A program made the translations under genes and the position numbers. Shown in pieces: positions 8,306 through 12,195 of a DNA stretch of 12,195 nucleotides (position 1 is its first letter; every line of letters begins with the position of its first letter). The notes under the pieces were generated by a model, which saw only the letters and a list, made by a program, of their open reading frames with translations, searched no databases and was not told where the DNA came from. Source of the stretch: Bordetella parapertussis (GTDB lineage: Bacteria; Pseudomonadota; Gammaproteobacteria; Burkholderiales; SG8-41); contig CAMBCD010000049.1 in NCBI GenBank assembly GCA_945863085.1, positions 1-12,195 of the forward strand, in the 5' to 3' direction.

Positions 8306-8965
8306 ATGGCGAGAAACGTTAGCGACGAAGAACTCCAGCTGAAGAAGCGCGCACGCCGCCGCCTGGTCGGCGCGATTGTGCTGGTGACTGCGGTGGCGGT
8401 GGTGCTGCCGATGATCCTCGATTCCGAGCCCAAACCGGCCACCCAAAGCATCAATATCCAGATTCCGTCCCCGGAAGCCGGTGTGCTGTCGGCGAAACCT
8501 GCGCCGCTGAAGCCTGCGGAAAAACCGGCGATTGCGACCACGCCTGTTGTTGCAGAGCCGGTGGTGCCGCCCAAAGCGGAGCCGAAACCGGAACCCAAAA
8601 CTGACATCAAGCCGGAATCGAAGGCCGAGGTCAAAGCCGAACCCAAGGCAGCAGCGAAGCCGCAACAGGCGGCGGCACCAGTGCCGGCAAAACCGGTGAC
8701 GAAGGCGGAGAGCACGGCAAAAGCCAAGGCCTCCACCGGTGCTTTTGTAATCCAGGTGGCTGCGCTGTCCGATGCCGCCAGGGCAAAGGAACTGCAGGCG
8801 AAAATTGCCGGCGGCGGGCTCAAGGCCTACACCGAAGTTGTGCAGACTGCCAGCGGGCCGGTGACGCGCGTGCGTGTCGGCCCCTATGCCAGCCGCGAAG
8901 CCGCAGAAAAGGCGCGTCCGTCCTTGCAGCGCCTGCAGCTCGACGGCAAGGTGGTTCCCAAATAA
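8306..8965 (+). CDS. dedD: SPOR-domain cell-division protein (DedD-like)
   Basis: The 219-aa protein has the DedD layout: a basic cytoplasmic N-terminus with KKRARRRL, one membrane helix at about 20-38, a long Lys/Pro/Ala/Glu-rich periplasmic linker (about 45-140), and a C-terminal SPOR domain (about 145-219) starting GAFVIQVAALSDAARAKEL and including RVRVGPYASREAAEKA. SPOR domains bind glycan strands stripped of stem peptides at the septum, and E. coli DedD assists constriction. Position also supports the name, since folC-dedD-cvpA-purF is the E. coli order. ATG 8306 has AGGA directly against it, too close for a good Shine-Dalgarno. The N-terminus MARNVSDEELQLKKRARRRL is nevertheless typical, so the start is probably right. 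The linker is low complexity and will align poorly. Confidence 0.9.
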   Translation: MARNVSDEELQLKKRARRRLVGAIVLVTAVAVVLPMILDSEPKPATQSINIQIPSPEAGVLSAKPAPLKPAEKPAIATTPVVAEPVVPPKAEPKPEPKTDIKPESKAEVKAEPKAAAKPQQAAAPVPAKPVTKAESTAKAKASTGAFVIQVAALSDAARAKELQAKIAGGGLKAYTEVVQTASGPVTRVRVGPYASREAAEKARPSLQRLQLDGKVVPK

Positions 8966-8968
8966 GCG

Positions 8969-9460
8969 ATGACCCTGCTCGATTATGCGGTGCTCACCAT
9001 TATCGGATTTTCAGTTGTCCTCAGTGTCATGCGTGGCCTGGTGCGGGAAGTCCTCGCGCTTGCCGCGTGGGCGATCGCGTTCATCGTTGCGTGGATGTTC
9101 GGCGACCAGCTTGCGTCGATCATGCCGGCGGAAATTCCCAGCGAAGAACTCCGCCAGCTTGCCGGGTTTGCCGTGCTGTTTTTCGTGGTGCTGCTCACGA
9201 TGAGTCTGGTCGCCATGGCCGTGTCACAGATGGTAAAAAGTGCCGGTCTGGGACTTGAGGATCGCCTGCTCGGCACCATATTCGGTCTGGTGCGGGGCGT
9301 TGCAGTGGTGACGATTCTGGTATTGCTGGCCGGCGCGACGACGTTGCCGAGCCAGCCGTTCTGGCGAGAGGCGGCGTTGCGCCCGCTGCTGGAGCGAGTT
9401 GCGATTGTGGTCAAGAGCTGGTTGCCGCCCGCGGTGAGCCAGCACATCCGGTATCGCTGA
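8969..9460 (+). CDS. cvpA: CvpA family inner-membrane protein
   Basis: The 163-aa product is a CvpA-family membrane protein. In E. coli it is needed for colicin V production or export, and the family has been linked to envelope stress tolerance; its biochemical role is unsettled. Four hydrophobic segments are visible at about 3-21, 27-45, 65-88 and 103-123. The conserved family segments are VMRGLVREVLALAAWAIAF near the N-terminus and EDRLLGTIFGLVRG before the last helix. It starts 3 nt after the dedD stop and ends 22 nt before purF, so the three genes are almost certainly co-transcribed. In E. coli polar effects on purF made this pair look purine-related. Nothing about this copy is abnormal. 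Confidence 0.94.
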   Translation: MTLLDYAVLTIIGFSVVLSVMRGLVREVLALAAWAIAFIVAWMFGDQLASIMPAEIPSEELRQLAGFAVLFFVVLLTMSLVAMAVSQMVKSAGLGLEDRLLGTIFGLVRGVAVVTILVLLAGATTLPSQPFWREAALRPLLERVAIVVKSWLPPAVSQHIRYR

Positions 9461-9482
9461 GGCCAGGGCCTAAGGAAACGCC

Positions 9483-11003
9483 ATGTGCGGAATCGTCGGA
9501 GTAGTCGCCCGCAGTCCCGTCAACCAGGTGCTGTATGACGGACTGCTGGTGCTGCAGCACCGCGGCCAGGACGCCGCCGGCATTGTCACTGCGGACGGTT
9601 CGAGTTTCCACATGCACAAGGGCGGCGGCATGGTGCGCGACGTGTTCCGCACCCGCAACATGCGCAGCCTCGCCGGTTTCGCCGGTATCGGACACACCCG
9701 TTACCCGACGGCGGGTTCGGCGTTTTCAGCGGCCGAGTCGCAGCCCTTTTATGTGAACTCGCCCTTCGGCATCGTGCTCGGCCACAACGGCAACCTGACC
9801 AACTCGGAACAGCTGAAAAACGACCTGTTCCGCCTCGACCTGCGCCACGTCAACACCGAGTCCGATTCGGAAGTGCTGCTGAACGTGCTGGCGCATGAAC
9901 TGGCCGCAAACGCGACCAATTACAAGCTGGATCCGGCGACGATCTTCGCCGCGGTATCGGGTGTGCACCGGCGCTGTCGCGGCGCGTATGCGGTGGTGGC
10001 GATGATTGCCGGATACGGCCTGCTCGCATTCCGTGATCCCTTCGGCATCCGTCCGCTGGTGTTTGGCAAGATTGATACGCCGCAGGGCCGGGAATACATG
10101 GTGGCCTCCGAAAGCGTGGCACTCGACGGTCTCGGTTTCCAGATGATCCGCGACGTGGCGCCGGGCGAGGCGATATTCATCGACCTCGACGGCAATTTCT
10201 ACAGCCACCAGTGCGCGGACAATCCGTCGCTGAATCCCTGCCTGTTCGAGTTTGTCTACCTGGCGCGCCCGGACTCGGTGATCGACGGCATTTCGGTCTA
10301 CGAGACCCGTTTGCGCATGGGCGAAAGCCTGGGCCGCAAGATCGAGAAGGATTTCGCCAACCTCGACATCGACGTGGTGATTCCGATCCCGGACTCCAGC
10401 CGGCCCTCCGCGATGCAGCTGTCGAATCACCTCAACCTCGGCTACCGCGAAGGATTCATCAAGAACCGCTACATCGGACGCACCTTCATCATGCCCGGGC
10501 AGGCCATCCGCCGGAAATCGGTGCGGCAGAAACTGAACGCGATCGGCATGGAGTTCCGCGGCAAAAACGTGCTGCTGGTCGATGATTCGATCGTGCGCGG
10601 CACCACCAGCCGGGAAATCGTGCAGATGGCCCGTGATGCGGGGGCGCGCAAGGTTTATTTCGCCTCGGCGGCGCCACCGGTGCGTTATGCCAATGTTTAC
10701 GGTATCGACATGCCGAGCCGTGACGAACTGATCGCCAGCGGCCGCTCCGACGAGGAGATCGCCCGCGAGATCGGCTGCGATGCGCTGATTTACCAGGAAC
10801 TCGATGCGCTGATCGGTGATGTGCGCAGCGTCAATCCCGCGGTCACCAATTTCGAGGCGTCCTGCTTCAGCGGCCAGTACATCACGGGTGACGTGACCCA
10901 GGCTTATCTGGACGGTGTCGAGGCGCAGCGTCGCGACAGCACCAAGGCTGACGCCGCGACGGCGGCCACGCAACTCGACCTCGGCCTGGAACTCGTCGAC
11001 TAG
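9483..11003 (+). CDS. purF: amidophosphoribosyltransferase PurF
   Basis: PurF makes 5-phosphoribosylamine from PRPP and glutamine, the committed step of purine synthesis. The 506-aa product matches the E. coli type (505 aa). Cys2 follows the initiator Met directly and becomes the N-terminal nucleophile of the class II glutamine amidotransferase domain, so there is no Bacillus-like propeptide. Further glutaminase motifs are [31 protein letters not shown] and NTESDSEVL. The phosphoribosyltransferase domain carries the PRPP loop [14 protein letters not shown] at 363-376. AAGGA lies 6 nt upstream of the ATG, a good Shine-Dalgarno. No terminator follows, so transcription may run on into the next gene. 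A PurR-type operator upstream was not recognised. Confidence 0.98.
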   Translation: MCGIVGVVARSPVNQVLYDGLLVLQHRGQDAAGIVTADGSSFHMHKGGGMVRDVFRTRNMRSLAGFAGIGHTRYPTAGSAFSAAESQPFYVNSPFGIVLGHNGNLTNSEQLKNDLFRLDLRHVNTESDSEVLLNVLAHELAANATNYKLDPATIFAAVSGVHRRCRGAYAVVAMIAGYGLLAFRDPFGIRPLVFGKIDTPQGREYMVASESVALDGLGFQMIRDVAPGEAIFIDLDGNFYSHQCADNPSLNPCLFEFVYLARPDSVIDGISVYETRLRMGESLGRKIEKDFANLDIDVVIPIPDSSRPSAMQLSNHLNLGYREGFIKNRYIGRTFIMPGQAIRRKSVRQKLNAIGMEFRGKNVLLVDDSIVRGTTSREIVQMARDAGARKVYFASAAPPVRYANVYGIDMPSRDELIASGRSDEEIAREIGCDALIYQELDALIGDVRSVNPAVTNFEASCFSGQYITGDVTQAYLDGVEAQRRDSTKADAATAATQLDLGLELVD

Positions 11004-11029
11004 GCTGCCGGGCCTGCCTTTTCTCCGCC

Positions 11030-11755
11030 ATGTACCAGGTTGCGGCATTCCGGGAAGAGCGTATTGATGTCATGCATGCGCTGATCCGTGCGCATCCGCT
11101 GGCCGTGCTGGTGACCAATACCAATGGCGCCTTGGAAGCAAACCATCTGCCCCTGCTGATCGATCCCTTGCCGTCGCCGCAGGGCACGCTGCGCGGCCAT
11201 GTCGCGCGCGCCAATCCGCTGTGGAAACAGCGACACAAGGATGAGGTGCTGGCGGTTTTCCAGGGACCGCAGATGTACGTCACGCCGTCCTGGTATCCGG
11301 AAAAACGCGAGACCGGCAAGGTGGTGCCGACCTGGAACTACGCGGTGGTGCATGCCCGCGGACCGCTGATCATTCATGATGACCGTGACTGGTTGCGTGA
11401 CCTGGTGTCCCGCCTGACTAACCAGCAGGAGGCGGGGCAGCCGCGCCCTTGGGGCATTGCTGATGCGCCGGCTGACTACATCGAGCGCATGCTGGGGGCC
11501 ATTGTCGGCATCGAAATCCCGGTCCAACGCATCGAAGGTAAATGGAAAGTCAGCCAGAACCGCAATGAAAAGGATCGCGCCGGCGTTGCGGAGGGCCTGG
11601 CGCAACTCACGGACCCGCAGGCACAGGTCATGGCCGGGCTGGTGTCCGGGTCTGGCAAATACGGGGTGCCAATCAACGCCCGGTTTGACGCGGCCCTCAG
11701 CCCTGCGGTAATCTCCATTTGCGCCGATTTGAAGAACAGCTTGCGGGCGCGTTAA
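11030..11755 (+). CDS. PaiB-like FMN-binding split-barrel protein with extended C-terminus
   Basis: The protein belongs to the PaiB family (FMN-binding negative transcriptional regulator, Pfam FMN_bind_2). In Bacillus subtilis PaiB affects sporulation and protease genes; in proteobacteria its function is unknown, so the regulator label should be used with care. Family motifs are clear: MYQVAAFREER, LEANHLPLLIDP near 35-46, LRGHVARANPLWK, MYVTPSWYPEK, VVPTWNYAVVHARG, and SQNRNEKDRAGVAEGL at 175-190. Relatives usually end about 15 residues later (about 205 aa); this one continues to 241. The tail has a somewhat less GC-biased third codon position than the body. No Shine-Dalgarno precedes ATG 11030, only 26 nt after purF, yet the N-terminus matches the family. 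The family call is sure; the function is not. Confidence 0.88.
   Translation: MYQVAAFREERIDVMHALIRAHPLAVLVTNTNGALEANHLPLLIDPLPSPQGTLRGHVARANPLWKQRHKDEVLAVFQGPQMYVTPSWYPEKRETGKVVPTWNYAVVHARGPLIIHDDRDWLRDLVSRLTNQQEAGQPRPWGIADAPADYIERMLGAIVGIEIPVQRIEGKWKVSQNRNEKDRAGVAEGLAQLTDPQAQVMAGLVSGSGKYGVPINARFDAALSPAVISICADLKNSLRAR
11685..11712 (+). promoter_or_regulatory. candidate sigma70 promoter inside the paiB-like tail
   Basis: TTGACG (11685-11690; 5 of 6 match to TTGACA) is followed after 16 nt by GGTAAT (11707-11712; 4 of 6), preceded by TGC to give an extended -10. Transcription would start near 11719 and yield a leader of about 110 nt before the cystathionine-synthase-family gene. This is a pattern match only. 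Confidence 0.3.
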
Positions 11756-11778
11756 AAATGCCGCTAAAGCGACGGAAG

Positions 11779-11811
11779 AACCCGGTCCGCGCTAGCTGGC
11801 CGGGTTTTTTA
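11779..11811 (+). terminator. intrinsic terminator or attenuator before the PLP enzyme gene
   Basis: AACCCGGTC (11779-11787) pairs with GGCCGGGTT (11798-11806) over 9 bp, including one T-G wobble, around a 10-nt loop. A run of six T's (11805-11810) follows. It lies 24 nt after the paiB-like stop and ends 18 nt before the next start codon. It may simply end the purF-paiB transcript, but the spacing leaves no room for a complete promoter behind it. Confidence 0.75.
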
Positions 11812-11828
11812 TTGGATGGAGCGAGAAC

Positions 11829-12195
11829 ATGAAAAACGGTTTTACAAAAAATGGCTTCACGACAGCAATCCTGCATTCCGATCTGGAATCACCTATTGAG
11901 CATAATTCCGTGCTCAAGCCGATGCATACAGCGGTTGCCTTCGGTTATCCGGATGCGCGCGACCTGGTGAAGGTGTTCAAGGGCGAAAGGGCCGGTTATG
12001 CCTACGGCCGGCAGGGCAATCCCACCACGGCGGCGCTGGAATCGAAGATCAGCAAAATGGAGGATGGCATTGCGACGGCCTGCTTTGCGACGGGCATGGC
12101 GGCAATCGCCTCGGCCTTCATCGCGCTGCTGCGCGGTGGCGACCATGTGGTGTCTAGCTCCTTCCTGTTCGGCAACACCAACAGCCTGTTCGGCA
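11829..12195 (+). CDS. cystathionine gamma-synthase-family PLP enzyme, cut by window edge
   Basis: Only the first 122 residues are present; the frame is open to the last base. Enzymes of this family (Cys/Met metabolism PLP-dependent fold) exchange or eliminate groups on homoserine esters, cystathionine or related amino acids. Recognisable parts are LKPMHTAVAFGY (30-41), the subunit-interface PLP phosphate motif YAYGRQGNPTTAALE (57-71), ACFATGMAAIASAF (84-97) and the GDHVVSS segment. The Schiff-base lysine lies beyond the window. The N-terminus and SSFLFGNTNSLF (110-121) resemble the proteobacterial subgroup annotated only as cystathionine gamma-synthase family protein, not typical MetZ or MetY, so I give no symbol. 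GGAG at 11818-11821 lies 7 nt before the ATG. A terminator-like hairpin lies directly upstream. Residues 2-11 are a KNGFT tandem repeat. Confidence 0.88.
   Translation, partial: MKNGFTKNGFTTAILHSDLESPIEHNSVLKPMHTAVAFGYPDARDLVKVFKGERAGYAYGRQGNPTTAALESKISKMEDGIATACFATGMAAIASAFIALLRGGDHVVSSSFLFGNTNSLFG
11832..11861 (+). repeat. in-frame 15-bp tandem duplication encoding KNGFT twice
   Basis: Codons 2-6 and 7-11 of the PLP enzyme gene both read Lys-Asn-Gly-Phe-Thr. The two 15-bp units match at 11 of 15 bases, and all four differences are at third positions and silent (AAC/AAT, GGT/GGC, TTT/TTC, ACA/ACG). Confidence 0.85.

Noticed and set aside
9726..11048. Antisense open frame of 440 codons over purF
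   Set aside because: It is a shadow of purF caused by codon bias and has no independent start signals or motifs.
11713..11828. Known SAM or SAH riboswitch before the PLP enzyme gene
   Set aside because: I could not recognise any conserved core or pseudoknot in the leader; only the terminator hairpin is clear.
11889..12146. Antisense open frame of 85 codons near the right end
   Set aside because: It lies opposite the cystathionine-synthase-family gene, which has clear motifs on the + strand.
1..12195. tRNA genes, CRISPR arrays, insertion sequences, attachment sites or phage genes
   Set aside because: No array of spaced repeats, transposase or integrase motifs, or tRNA-like cloverleaf was seen; the window is almost entirely filled by housekeeping genes.

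Overview
The window is an ordered run of housekeeping genes, all on the + strand, from a GC-rich (roughly 60-65% G+C by eye) Gram-negative bacterium. The order fimV - truA - trpF - trpB - trpA - accD - folC - dedD(SPOR) - cvpA - purF, followed by a trans-sulfuration/methionine-type PLP enzyme, is the layout I associate with Betaproteobacteria. Enterobacteria keep truA-dedA-accD-folC-dedD-cvpA-purF without the trp genes, and Pseudomonas keeps trpF but not trpBA there. The class assignment is inferred from gene order and protein flavour. I cannot name the genus.

Region 1 (1-2546): fimV encodes a large cell-wall-binding inner-membrane hub protein. It most likely starts at the GTG at 79 and ends in a clean intrinsic terminator at 2511-2546. 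Region 2 (2572-6910): truA (tRNA pseudouridine synthase), then the tryptophan genes trpF, trpB and trpA, then accD (acetyl-CoA carboxylase carboxyltransferase beta). The genes are tightly packed: trpF/trpB overlap by 14 nt and trpA/accD by 4 nt, so one transcript with translational coupling is likely. Region 3 (6911-11003): folC (folate polyglutamylation), a SPOR-domain protein (dedD), cvpA and purF (first step of purine synthesis). PurF and FolC link purine and folate metabolism, while DedD and FimV are both envelope proteins with wall-binding domains.

Region 4 (11004-12195) is the least standard part. A PaiB-type FMN-binding protein with an unusually long C-terminus sits between purF and the last gene. 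That gene, cut by the window edge, encodes a cystathionine gamma-synthase-family PLP enzyme that does not look like a typical MetZ. A strong terminator-like hairpin ends only 18 nt before its start codon, so transcripts reaching the gene must pass the hairpin. This resembles an attenuator or a leaky operon terminator.

No RNA genes, CRISPR arrays, insertion sequences or phage genes were found. There is no gene-free stretch over 300 bases. I found no convincing undescribed multi-gene system. The best leads are the leader of the last gene, its duplicated KNGFT N-terminus, and the extended PaiB-like protein.
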